From NCBI GenBank assembly GCA_024278415.1, contig JAJRTI010000195.1, positions 1 to 10,316 of the forward strand: 10,316 nucleotides of DNA, given 5' to 3'. The position numbers and the translations under genes are program-made. Positions within the stretch are counted from its first letter, which is position 1; each line of letters starts with the position of its first letter. Of the stretch, positions 1 to 6,184 are shown piece after piece. This DNA comes from Planctomycetota bacterium. GTDB lineage: Bacteria > Planctomycetota > Brocadiia > JAJRTI01. The notes under the pieces are model-generated. The model ran no database searches. It had not been told where the DNA came from and saw only the letters and a list, made by a program, of their open reading frames with translations.

Positions 1-1
1 C

Positions 2-3000
2 CGCAAGGCGCTCGTCGCCATGTTGTGGCAGCACGCGCGTTGGCTCTACGCCAACGACCGCGATGCTCTCACCGGCACAAGCGGCCAGCGCGAGATCGAC
101 TACGTGCGTGGTTCCGTCGATTACCAAGTGAGCCAGCTTCCCGCGTCCGAGCGCGGACAGTTCGACGGCATTCGCACCACGCTCCAGGCCTTGAGAAAGA
201 CGTTGGTGGACGCGGAGAACGTGAAAGAGCGCCTCTCGATCACCGGCCTCTATGCCGTGCACCGGGGGGAGGCGGCTAAGCTGTTCAAGAGCGAATTGCT
301 CAAAGGCAACGTGCGCAACGCGCGGCGGGCCCTTCAGCGGTTCCTGGCCGAGGACACGTCCGAGAGCGATAAACCGGAAACGTTGCGCCAACTGCGGGCC
401 GCATTCGACCTGCTCAAGCACATGGACCAACGCGCCAGGAGCCTGCCGCCGGCCGAGCGGGAGGCGTACCAGGAGTTCCGCACGCTCGTGCTGGAGCAGT
501 ACGGGAAACGGCTCGAAAAGACCGCGCTTCAGGCCTACAGCCAAGCTTTGGATCTGGGCAAGAAGATCGCGGCGTTGCCCGGCCGCGGGGGGGCCGAGAA
601 GCAACAGCAGCAACTCCAGAAGCTGATGGCGCAGCAGCGCCGGCTGCTCGACGCGTACCGAAGGCTGCGTGCAGAGCAGATTCGCCATTGGCTCGCTACG
701 CATCCTAAGGCCGATCGCCTCGCGCGCCTGCAAGCCATCATCGCACAGAAGACGCAAGAGATTCGGAGGCAGATCCAACTGATCGAATCCAACCGCGGCG
801 AGACCGGCAAGTCCATCTTTGAGGCCAACTCTAGCAATCGCATGGCCTTCTATGGTTTCGTCGCCATGCTCAACAAGCTGCGCGCGGAGCGGGACGCGGC
901 GCAGGATCTCATGGTGAAGTGGTTCCCCAAAACCACGGGGAGGGGAAACTTCGACACGACTCGAAGGCAAAAGCTAATCGACTCCCTCTATGCCGACATC
1001 AACGGCGAACTGAAAGACCCGGGAAACGCCCAGGAGTGGAGGCGCAAGGGAGGCGCCATGGCCTACATCACATACTACGGTCCCAACGGCGCGGCGCGGT
1101 GGTCCAATGACGAGCGCGTGAGCGAGAACCGCTACTGGATGGAAGCCTACTGGCAAGACACGCTCACGTATCTGCGGGGCCGGCGCCGGTCCCTCTTCCT
1201 GGAAGACCCCACCAAAGATCCGAGCGAACGCGTCGACGCCTATCTCGAGCATTTGAAAACGGAGCGGGCCTACTGGAAGAAGCTTGGGCAGTGGTACTCC
1301 AGCGGCGTTTTTTCTGAATTCGTCGATCTGGGGGCCGGCTTCAAGAAGACTGCGGAAGACCTGAAGAAACAGGCTCGCTTGGCGGAGGCGCCCTCGCTCA
1401 TCAACTCGCTCCTCGCGGCCGGGCGAAAAGGGAACCCGCAGAAGTTCTACGCGCTGCTGGCCAAGTTCCTGGACCGCAATCTGAACGCTGCGCAGGAAAA
1501 CTACCAAGAGTATCTCAACACGCCGGTAACCAAGTACGGCCTCTCCCAAGCCTACTACGTGATGTTCTCGAGTCTGAATCCGTTCGGGAGCCGCTGGAAC
1601 CCCCACACCGTGCTCAAGCAGTTCCGCAAGCACGCCGCCGAAATGCAACGCCTCAGCGGCGCGTTGCGCCTCGCGGCCGATGTTCCGGTCGAGCAGCTTC
1701 GCAAGCAAGCGCCTAAGGTGTTCGCCCGCCTCCTGGAGAAGGGCTTCATCGCCAAGAGTCGCGAGCGCCACTACGCCATGTCTCCGCAAGAACTGCGCAA
1801 GCGAGACCCCCAAACGTATGAAGCCCTCGCGCGCAAAGGCTTGATCTCGGAGTCTCGCTATGCCGTCTCCCCTCAGGAACTGCTCAAACGAGACGCCGAG
1901 ACGCATAAACTCCTCCTGCACAAAGGCCTGATCTCCAAGTATCGCTATGTCATATCGGAAGGTTTCCGCTTCGAGGCGGGGACGGTGTTGGACGAGGCCT
2001 CCAAGCGCACCTGGCTCGACCAGATGGTGAACGTGCAGTCCGTGCTCGAAGCGGTCGCAACCGTGGTGGTCCCCGGCGGCGCGGCCAAGTGGGGCGCCGA
2101 GGCGATCTGGGGCGCCGCGGCCGGACGCTGGGCCGTGCTACAGGGCATCGGCAAGTTCACCACCGAAGTCGCCCTGTTCACCGCGTTCAGCCGCGCCGGC
2201 ACGGTGCTCGTCAATCCTGAAGTCGCGTTGCAGGAGGACTATTGGACCCTCGGCGCGCTCAGCAAGGAGTTCATGCACAACCTCGTCATCATGGCCGCGC
2301 TCCACGGCTCGTCAACAACTGCCGGCAAGTTCGGCAAAGAGATCACCGAGGCCGAGCGTTTGCAGTACACCGCGAGCGATATCTTCAACATGCCCCTGTC
2401 AAAACTGAGCCAAGTCTCCACGAAGGAATGGATGTATGCAGCCCTCCGGCCGACGGCACGCGTGGGCTTGGAGGCTGGGACGATGATGTACGTGGAAGGG
2501 GTGTGGTCCGGCAAGCCCTTCTCGGCCGAAGAACTCTTCCGCACGCTCATCTTCATGGGCGAACTCAAAATGGCCGGCGCACCCTTCGCACGCCCAGGAG
2601 CCGGCGCGGGCTACGAACCGCGGGAACTCCGCATCCGCGAGCGCACGGCCTTGCTCGACAACCCCCAGGTGAAGAAGGCGCTGCCGGCCGAGCAACTCGC
2701 CAAAATGAAGTTGGGCGTGGACATGGTCGAGTCCCTCCCGCCCGCGCAGCGCTTGCTCGCCCGGCAAGAGTTGTGGGGGCAAATCAAGAAAGCCCTGGGC
2801 GAGCGGTTCCCTGGCCTCAAGGGCATGGAAGGCAAGTTCCTTGGCCCGGCAGCCAAGATCACCGGCGTGGTCGAAGTCGTCGACGCCGGCGGCCAGACGA
2901 AGAAAGTCCTGCTCGGACAAAAGCTGGGCGAGGGCCGAGGCAGCAAGGTTTACGTGGATCCGGCGAATCGGAATCAAGCCATACGGGTGACGGATATTTC

Positions 3001-4927
3001 CTCTGACAATGCCGCTAAGATCAAGTATCGCAACGACGAACGAGGCCGTAGCGCTCTTGAGGAGGCCAACAGTCCCGCTATCCGTATCGCCAAGCGCGTC
3101 AAGGTCTATAGGGTCGGCGAGAAGCAAATCGAAGTGGTGGAACGCATCGGAGGCCGCCCCAAGTACGTGGAATGGAAGCCGGGCATGAAGCTGACCGAGG
3201 GCCAGAAGCTCGTGTGGGAGAAGGCGCTGCGCGACTTGAGTCGGCAAGGCCTTGTTCTGGTGGATCTCAAATCGGACAATTTCATGTGGGAGAAGCTCCC
3301 AGGGAGCGACCGCTGGCGCATCGTGGTCATGGACCCGGGCGCTGTGGCAAAGCCTTCTGAGGCCGCCTTGGCTAGTCTCTTGAAGGAGTATCGCAACCTT
3401 CGCGAGTACCAACTGGAGCTGTTCAGGGGCACGAAGGAAGTGCTTCCGGTCGACAAGGCGCTCGCCAAACTCAGCGACGCGGAGTTCGAGCAACGATTCA
3501 AGAAGTACACCGGCGAGACCGGACCTTCGTCCCGGCTTCCTTCACCCAAGGTCGTCCGCACTTCGGGCGTGGGCGAGAAGGTCAAAGCGCTCCAGAAAGT
3601 GCGCGAGCAGGTCTTCCAAGACATCCTGCTCAAACGGTTCAACGGCGAGTGGCAGAACGCGGTCAACGCGTTCAAGGCCGGCAAGTTGAGCGCCCCGGAA
3701 ATGAGGCATCTCTTCCAGATGCGCAGGCGCATCGTGGACGCCATGGCTAACGAGATCGTGGCCGAACTCTACGGCGAAGCGCGGGCCAAGAAGGAGAAGC
3801 TCTGGGTCGCGTTCGGCTCGGAAAACCTCACCAGCGACTACGACCTGAGCTTCAAGGGCGAGAAGCGGGAGCTGGCGGTGCTGATGTTCAACGAGCGGTT
3901 TGTGAGCGGATGGGGCCGGGCCTTGGGAATCCACGGAGTCGAGTCCGCCACTCGCCTGGATACCAACGTCTATACCGACCCGCGCTTCGACCAGTTCAAA
4001 GGCGGCCGGGGCGATGTCATGTCCCAGGAGACCGCGGCACAACTGGCGGCTCGGAGGTACATGACGAACGGCCAGTGGCAGGCGCACCGGAAAAACGTGA
4101 TTGAGAACGCGCCGGAAACGCTGCGAAGCAAACTCAAAGAGATGTTCGACAAGATAGACGTGGAGTATGGGCAGGCAGAAAAGGTGTTGACGCGGGAGAT
4201 GAAGGGGAAGACTGGTGAAGACGCGCACGTGGCCGCGGCCAACAAGCTATATGGAGAAGCTCTCAAACGCATCGTCCATCTGAAAGAACAGTATCTCAAG
4301 GCTTCGGCGAAGGACCGGCCGAAGATCGCGCAGCAGATACGGGATACCCAGTCCAAGGCCCTGTATTTTGCGAGCGAGGCCTACCTGACGGAAGCGGCCA
4401 TCAAGCACGTGGTCTTCAACACCCAGGCCGCGGGCCGCAAGATCACAGCCGAATCCCTGCTCAGTGCGGACAAGCCGAAACTCGAAATGCCGATGTCCGC
4501 AAATGAGGCCCGGCAGTCGTTCCTGGAACAGTCAGGCTACGTGTTTCACCAACTGAACCACTACAAGAACTACCGTGCAGACCACCAGACCGCATCGAAG
4601 CTCGCCGCGAAGGTTTCGAAGTATTTCGTGCGGGCACTGGACGCGGCCAAACTGGCGGGGGTAGACCTGAAACCGCTCGAGGGGCTCGTCAGGCAGACGG
4701 TGGAAGTGGAAGCCAACCGCGGCAACGTGCAGAAGGTGGGCGAAATCCTGTCCGGGTCCAAGGCCAGCGAATACGTGGACCAGGTCAAGCAGGCGATCCA
4801 TCGCCTCAACGGCGAACTGTATAAGAAGGCCCCGTCGGCCGACTTCAACCTTCAAGGCCGGGCGCGGCCGACGCGGCGCACCGTGATCGTCCTGCGGCCG
4901 GGCGTCTCTGCCAGAAAGGCCGCCTGA
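2..4927 (+). CDS. Giant multidomain protein with kinase-like and nucleotidyltransferase-like domains (5' partial)
   Basis: I do not recognise this gene as a whole. The frame is open from base 2 to the TGA at 4925-4927. The first ATG (base 20) has no convincing ribosome site and the protein seems to begin mid-domain, so the true start is probably upstream. Residues below count that ATG as 1. Residues 1-550 are mostly charged helix with a coiled-coil-like Gln/Arg/Leu stretch near 160-260. Residues 555-644 hold three related repeats. Residues 672-765 are Gly/Ala-rich and hydrophobic. A kinase-fold domain lies at about 955-1165 and a nucleotidyltransferase-like domain at about 1240-1335. Residues 1335-1610 are helical, and the tail is Arg-rich. 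Size, helical N-terminus, hydrophobic middle and C-terminal enzyme-like domains resemble exported effector or polymorphic-toxin designs, but this is inference. No T6SS, eCIS or RHS marker is visible, and no small immunity-like gene follows. Alternatives are a phage or structural protein, or a cytoplasmic signalling enzyme. That it is coding is near certain; the function is open. Confidence 0.9.
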   Translation, partial: RKALVAMLWQHARWLYANDRDALTGTSGQREIDYVRGSVDYQVSQLPASERGQFDGIRTTLQALRKTLVDAENVKERLSITGLYAVHRGEAAKLFKSELLKGNVRNARRALQRFLAEDTSESDKPETLRQLRAAFDLLKHMDQRARSLPPAEREAYQEFRTLVLEQYGKRLEKTALQAYSQALDLGKKIAALPGRGGAEKQQQQLQKLMAQQRRLLDAYRRLRAEQIRHWLATHPKADRLARLQAIIAQKTQEIRRQIQLIESNRGETGKSIFEANSSNRMAFYGFVAMLNKLRAERDAAQDLMVKWFPKTTGRGNFDTTRRQKLIDSLYADINGELKDPGNAQEWRRKGGAMAYITYYGPNGAARWSNDERVSENRYWMEAYWQDTLTYLRGRRRSLFLEDPTKDPSERVDAYLEHLKTERAYWKKLGQWYSSGVFSEFVDLGAGFKKTAEDLKKQARLAEAPSLINSLLAAGRKGNPQKFYALLAKFLDRNLNAAQENYQEYLNTPVTKYGLSQAYYVMFSSLNPFGSRWNPHTVLKQFRKHAAEMQRLSGALRLAADVPVEQLRKQAPKVFARLLEKGFIAKSRERHYAMSPQELRKRDPQTYEALARKGLISESRYAVSPQELLKRDAETHKLLLHKGLISKYRYVISEGFRFEAGTVLDEASKRTWLDQMVNVQSVLEAVATVVVPGGAAKWGAEAIWGAAAGRWAVLQGIGKFTTEVALFTAFSRAGTVLVNPEVALQEDYWTLGALSKEFMHNLVIMAALHGSSTTAGKFGKEITEAERLQYTASDIFNMPLSKLSQVSTKEWMYAALRPTARVGLEAGTMMYVEGVWSGKPFSAEELFRTLIFMGELKMAGAPFARPGAGAGYEPRELRIRERTALLDNPQVKKALPAEQLAKMKLGVDMVESLPPAQRLLARQELWGQIKKALGERFPGLKGMEGKFLGPAAKITGVVEVVDAGGQTKKVLLGQKLGEGRGSKVYVDPANRNQAIRVTDISSDNAAKIKYRNDERGRSALEEANSPAIRIAKRVKVYRVGEKQIEVVERIGGRPKYVEWKPGMKLTEGQKLVWEKALRDLSRQGLVLVDLKSDNFMWEKLPGSDRWRIVVMDPGAVAKPSEAALASLLKEYRNLREYQLELFRGTKEVLPVDKALAKLSDAEFEQRFKKYTGETGPSSRLPSPKVVRTSGVGEKVKALQKVREQVFQDILLKRFNGEWQNAVNAFKAGKLSAPEMRHLFQMRRRIVDAMANEIVAELYGEARAKKEKLWVAFGSENLTSDYDLSFKGEKRELAVLMFNERFVSGWGRALGIHGVESATRLDTNVYTDPRFDQFKGGRGDVMSQETAAQLAARRYMTNGQWQAHRKNVIENAPETLRSKLKEMFDKIDVEYGQAEKVLTREMKGKTGEDAHVAAANKLYGEALKRIVHLKEQYLKASAKDRPKIAQQIRDTQSKALYFASEAYLTEAAIKHVVFNTQAAGRKITAESLLSADKPKLEMPMSANEARQSFLEQSGYVFHQLNHYKNYRADHQTASKLAAKVSKYFVRALDAAKLAGVDLKPLEGLVRQTVEVEANRGNVQKVGEILSGSKASEYVDQVKQAIHRLNGELYKKAPSADFNLQGRARPTRRTVIVLRPGVSARKAA
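1682..1951 (+). repeat. Three tandem protein repeats of 29-32 residues within the giant gene
   Basis: Residues 555-586, 587-615 and 616-644 of the giant protein align with one another. Each has a start like (V/M)-x-(V/P)-x-(E/Q)-L-x-K, a helical middle, and an end like (H/R/E)-K-G-(L/F)-I-(S/A)-(K/E) followed by R-Y or a similar pair. Units two and three are exactly 29 residues apart (M587 to V616). Unit one is 32 residues because of three extra residues near its end. The DNA copies differ at many positions, so this is an older duplication rather than a recent slippage repeat. Two predicted helices ending in the K-G-L-I turn could form a small helical-repeat spacer between the coiled-coil region and the hydrophobic segment. 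I do not recognise the repeat family. Confidence 0.75.
2033..2314 (+). other. Hydrophobic Gly/Ala-rich segment of the giant protein
   Basis: Residues about 672-765 are much less charged than the rest of the protein. Three hydrophobic stretches are visible near 675-702 (Val/Ala/Gly/Trp-rich), 705-731 and 752-760 (beginning M-H-N-L-V-I-M). They could be membrane-associated helices or a buried helical core. In many exported bacterial toxins a hydrophobic segment lies between the N-terminal delivery part and the C-terminal enzyme part, and the order here is the same. That parallel is inference from position and composition only. Confidence 0.4.
2882..3514 (+). other. Protein-kinase-like domain of the giant protein
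   Basis: Residues about 955-1165 carry the main protein-kinase landmarks in the right order and spacing. The glycine loop is G970-E-G-R-G-S-K-V977. A beta-3-like A-I-R strand follows, with R989 at the usual ATP-binding lysine position. A helix with E-E could supply the alpha-C glutamate. A hinge-like V-V-E-R-I follows. The catalytic loop is V-D1082-L-K1084-S-D-N1087, and D1105-P-G stands in for D-F-G. In the family these aspartates act as catalytic base and metal ligand. The domain is short, with little recognisable C-lobe after D-P-G, resembling minimal bacterial effector or RIO-like kinases. Lys to Arg at 989 may mean an atypical or inactive kinase, unless another lysine (for example in A-A-K-I-K just after) takes its place. 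The target is unknown. Confidence 0.7.
3737..4024 (+). other. Nucleotidyltransferase-like (Pol beta superfamily) domain of the giant protein
   Basis: Residues about 1240-1335 contain G1266-S1267, then S1272-D1273-Y-D1275-L-S, and after about 38 residues a strand with D1314-T-N-V-Y. This fits the Pol beta nucleotidyltransferase pattern: a G-S loop, two metal-binding aspartates spaced D-x-D, and a third acidic residue on a later strand. The G-S to D-x-D spacing (five residues) is shorter than in the common minimal nucleotidyltransferases of MNT/HEPN toxin-antitoxin pairs. Members transfer NMP groups to proteins, small molecules or RNA ends. Nothing in the sequence shows which applies here. The helical region that follows (1335-1610) could be the substrate-binding part that usually accompanies such cores. 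Confidence 0.6.
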
Positions 4928-5176
4928 ACGCGGAGGCGACATGCCGGCCACAAGGCAGGCGCCTGGATTGCGAGGGCGTTCGCCGCGCGCCGGACGCGCC
5001 TGGTTGGCGGCGCTTGACTTGGCCGCGGCAGATGATAACCTCCCGCCATCGTTCCGCATCGGCGCCCGCCATGGAGGGAGTGGTGGAATGATGGAACAAT
5101 GGAATGGCGGAGCGCCGCCGTTCCATCCCACCATTCCACCAGTCCGTCCTTGTGCCATTTCTCTGACGTCCGTCCC
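4928..5176. other. Intergenic region between the giant gene and lpxI
   Basis: About 250 bp without a convincing gene. The last hundred bases contain an octamer-periodic inverted repeat (5071-5140), listed separately. A weak promoter-like pair reads towards lpxI: TTGACT at 5014-5019 and GATAAC at 5034-5039. The 14-base spacing is too short for a standard sigma-70 promoter, so I do not call it. No T-run follows the hairpin, so a textbook intrinsic terminator is not supported. Confidence 0.5.
5071..5140. repeat. Octamer-periodic sequence forming a long inverted repeat
   Basis: Bases 5071-5110 read as five consecutive octamers: ATGGAGGG, AGTGGTGG, AATGATGG, AACAATGG, AATGGCGG. The complementary arm follows after a four-base loop (5111-5114). 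The inner stem pairs 5099-5110 with 5115-5126, twelve positions with one T/G wobble. An internal loop follows, and then a perfect 9-bp outer stem pairs 5082-5090 with 5132-5140. The transcript could fold into a strong hairpin upstream of lpxI. Possible roles are a transcript-end or mRNA-stability hairpin for the giant gene, or a dispersed palindromic (REP/MITE-like) element. The absence of a T-run argues against a classical terminator. Confidence 0.75.
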
Positions 5177-5998
5177 ATGCCCGACCGCATAGGCCTCATC
5201 GCCGGCAATGGCCGGTTCCCGATCCTGCTCGCGCAGGGAGCGCGCAAGCACGGCGTGGAGGTCGTCGCGGTGGGGCTGGAGGACGAGGCGTCGCCAGAGC
5301 TGGCGGACCACGTGGACGTGTTCCACTGGTCGGCCATGACCAAGCTCGGCCGCGTGATCAACATCTTCAAAGCCGAGGGCATCACCCGCGCGTACATGGC
5401 CGGGGGCGTGCGCAAAGCCAAGCTCTACGAGCGGCTCAGCCTCAAGATGATCCCCGATTGGCGCACCGCCACGCTCTTCTACAAGCGCGTCCGAGACAAC
5501 AAGGACCATACGCTGTTGGAAGCCGTGGTGGACGAGTTCGCCGGCGAGGGCATCCACTTCCACGACTCGACCGAGTTCATGGGCGAGCACTTAGCCGAGG
5601 AGGGCTGCATGACGCTGCGCCTGCCCACCGAACGCGAGGCCGGGGATATTGAGTTCGGCTGGGGCATCGGCAAGCGCGTCGCGGAGATGCAGATCGGCCA
5701 GACCCTCGTCGTCAAGGACAAGTGCGTCGTCGCGGTCGAGGCCGTGGAGGGCACAGACGAAACGGTCAAGCGCGCCGGCGCGCTCGCGAAGAAGGGCGCG
5801 GTCGTCATCAAGCTCGCCAAGCCGGACCAAGACATGCGCTTCGACGTGCCGACCATCGGCGTGCAGACCGTGGACACACTCAAGGCCGCCGGCGTCTCGG
5901 CCGTCGCGGTCGAGGCCGGCAAGACGCTCATGCTCGACAAGCCCGACCTGCTCGCGGCCGCGGACGCGGCGAAGATTGCGATCGTGGGACGGAACTGA
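5177..5998 (+). CDS. lpxI: UDP-2,3-diacylglucosamine diphosphatase LpxI
   Basis: LpxI hydrolyses UDP-2,3-diacylglucosamine to lipid X and UMP, the fourth step of lipid A synthesis, at the cytoplasmic face of the inner membrane. It replaces the unrelated LpxH in many bacteria. The 273-residue protein matches the family length and layout. An N-terminal domain starts with I-G-L-I-A-G-N-G-R-F-P (residues 5-15) and contains M-A-G-G-V-R-K. The C-terminal domain contains T-D-E-T-V-K-R and K-P-D-Q-D-M-R-F-D-V-P-T-I-G (215-228). D223 sits where the catalytic aspartate of Caulobacter LpxI (D225) is expected. The ATG at 5177 is chosen because it puts the family's N-terminal strand at residues 5-9. An ATG at 5099 would add 26 unrelated residues and lies inside the hairpin. 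There is no clear Shine-Dalgarno site. No other lpx gene is in the window, so it is not in a visible lipid A operon. Confidence 0.94.
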   Translation: MPDRIGLIAGNGRFPILLAQGARKHGVEVVAVGLEDEASPELADHVDVFHWSAMTKLGRVINIFKAEGITRAYMAGGVRKAKLYERLSLKMIPDWRTATLFYKRVRDNKDHTLLEAVVDEFAGEGIHFHDSTEFMGEHLAEEGCMTLRLPTEREAGDIEFGWGIGKRVAEMQIGQTLVVKDKCVVAVEAVEGTDETVKRAGALAKKGAVVIKLAKPDQDMRFDVPTIGVQTVDTLKAAGVSAVAVEAGKTLMLDKPDLLAAADAAKIAIVGRN

Positions 5999-6008
5999 AG
6001 GAGCCGTC

Positions 6009-6110
6009 ATGGGTTTCCTCATGGGACCTGCGAATCCGAGCGGCAGATGCCGCAGGCTTGTAGTAGGGCGATTTATCGTCCGTCTCTGCGCCCGAAGCAA
6101 CGGGCGATAA
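6009..6110 (+). CDS. Possible 33-residue ORF or gene remnant after lpxI
   Basis: An ATG at 6009 follows an AAGGAG motif (5998-6003) with five bases between, a better ribosome site than that of lpxI. The AAGGAG begins on the last base of the lpxI stop codon, as in a translationally coupled gene. The frame ends at TAA 6108-6110, inside the right arm of the inverted repeat, after 33 mostly Arg/Gly-rich residues. It resembles no family I know. One reading is that a former downstream gene was cut when the palindromic element arrived and only its ribosome site and first codons remain. The other is chance. Confidence 0.2.
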   Translation: MGFLMGPANPSGRCRRLVVGRFIVRLCARSNGR

Positions 6111-6123
6111 ATCGCCCTACTAC
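6060..6123. repeat. Nested inverted repeat (dispersed-palindrome-like), possible bidirectional terminator
   Basis: The arms at 6060-6082 and 6101-6123 are complementary over 23 positions with a single mismatch, around an 18-base loop. Each arm is itself a palindrome. The right arm reads GGGCGAT-AA-ATCGCCC, and the left reads GGGCGAT-TT-ATCGTCC with one mismatch. The element begins GTAGTAGGGCG and ends with its complement, resembling the TAGGGGCG-type palindromes scattered through many environmental genomes. It lies between two convergent genes, where such elements often settle and where a hairpin could stop transcription from both sides. No T-run flanks it on either strand, so Rho-independent termination would be non-canonical. 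Confidence 0.85.
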
Positions 6124-6184
6124 GAACGACCCGCTCGTCCAGCAGGAGTGTCGTTGCCCACTGATGGCATGAGGCGAGGGGGCG

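Larger units (their letters stand above)
5999..6184. other. Convergent intergenic region between lpxI and the sulfatase gene
   Basis: This spacer separates the ends of two genes that point at each other. Its main content is the nested inverted repeat at 6060-6123. It also holds a 33-codon reading frame at 6009-6110 that starts behind a good AAGGAG site. The remaining 60 bases before the sulfatase stop show nothing recognisable. Confidence 0.5.

Noticed and set aside
974..3493. Long minus-strand open frames at 974-1921 and 2399-3493
   Set aside because: Both lie inside the giant plus-strand gene and have low-complexity antisense composition without motifs.
5014..5039. TTGACT ... GATAAC promoter-like pair before lpxI
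   Set aside because: The spacing is only 14 bases, too short for a normal sigma-70 promoter, so it is not called as a feature.
5099..5176. Upstream in-frame ATG for lpxI
   Set aside because: It adds 26 residues unlike any LpxI N-terminus and lies within the hairpin stem. The ATG at 5177 matches the family start.
4941..5192. 83-codon plus-strand frame right after the giant gene, with GGAGG four bases before its ATG
   Set aside because: The ribosome-like site is suggestive of an immunity or coupled gene. However, the product is low-complexity Arg/Ala/Pro, it reads through the inverted repeat and it overlaps the lpxI start in another frame.
4532..5590. 352-codon minus-strand frame spanning the giant gene end, the spacer and lpxI
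   Set aside because: It is antisense to two well-supported coding regions and runs through the octamer hairpin, with no family signature.
5071..6123. Intrinsic terminators at the two hairpins
   Set aside because: Both stems are strong, but neither is followed by a T-run on either strand, so I list them as inverted repeats with termination only as a possibility.
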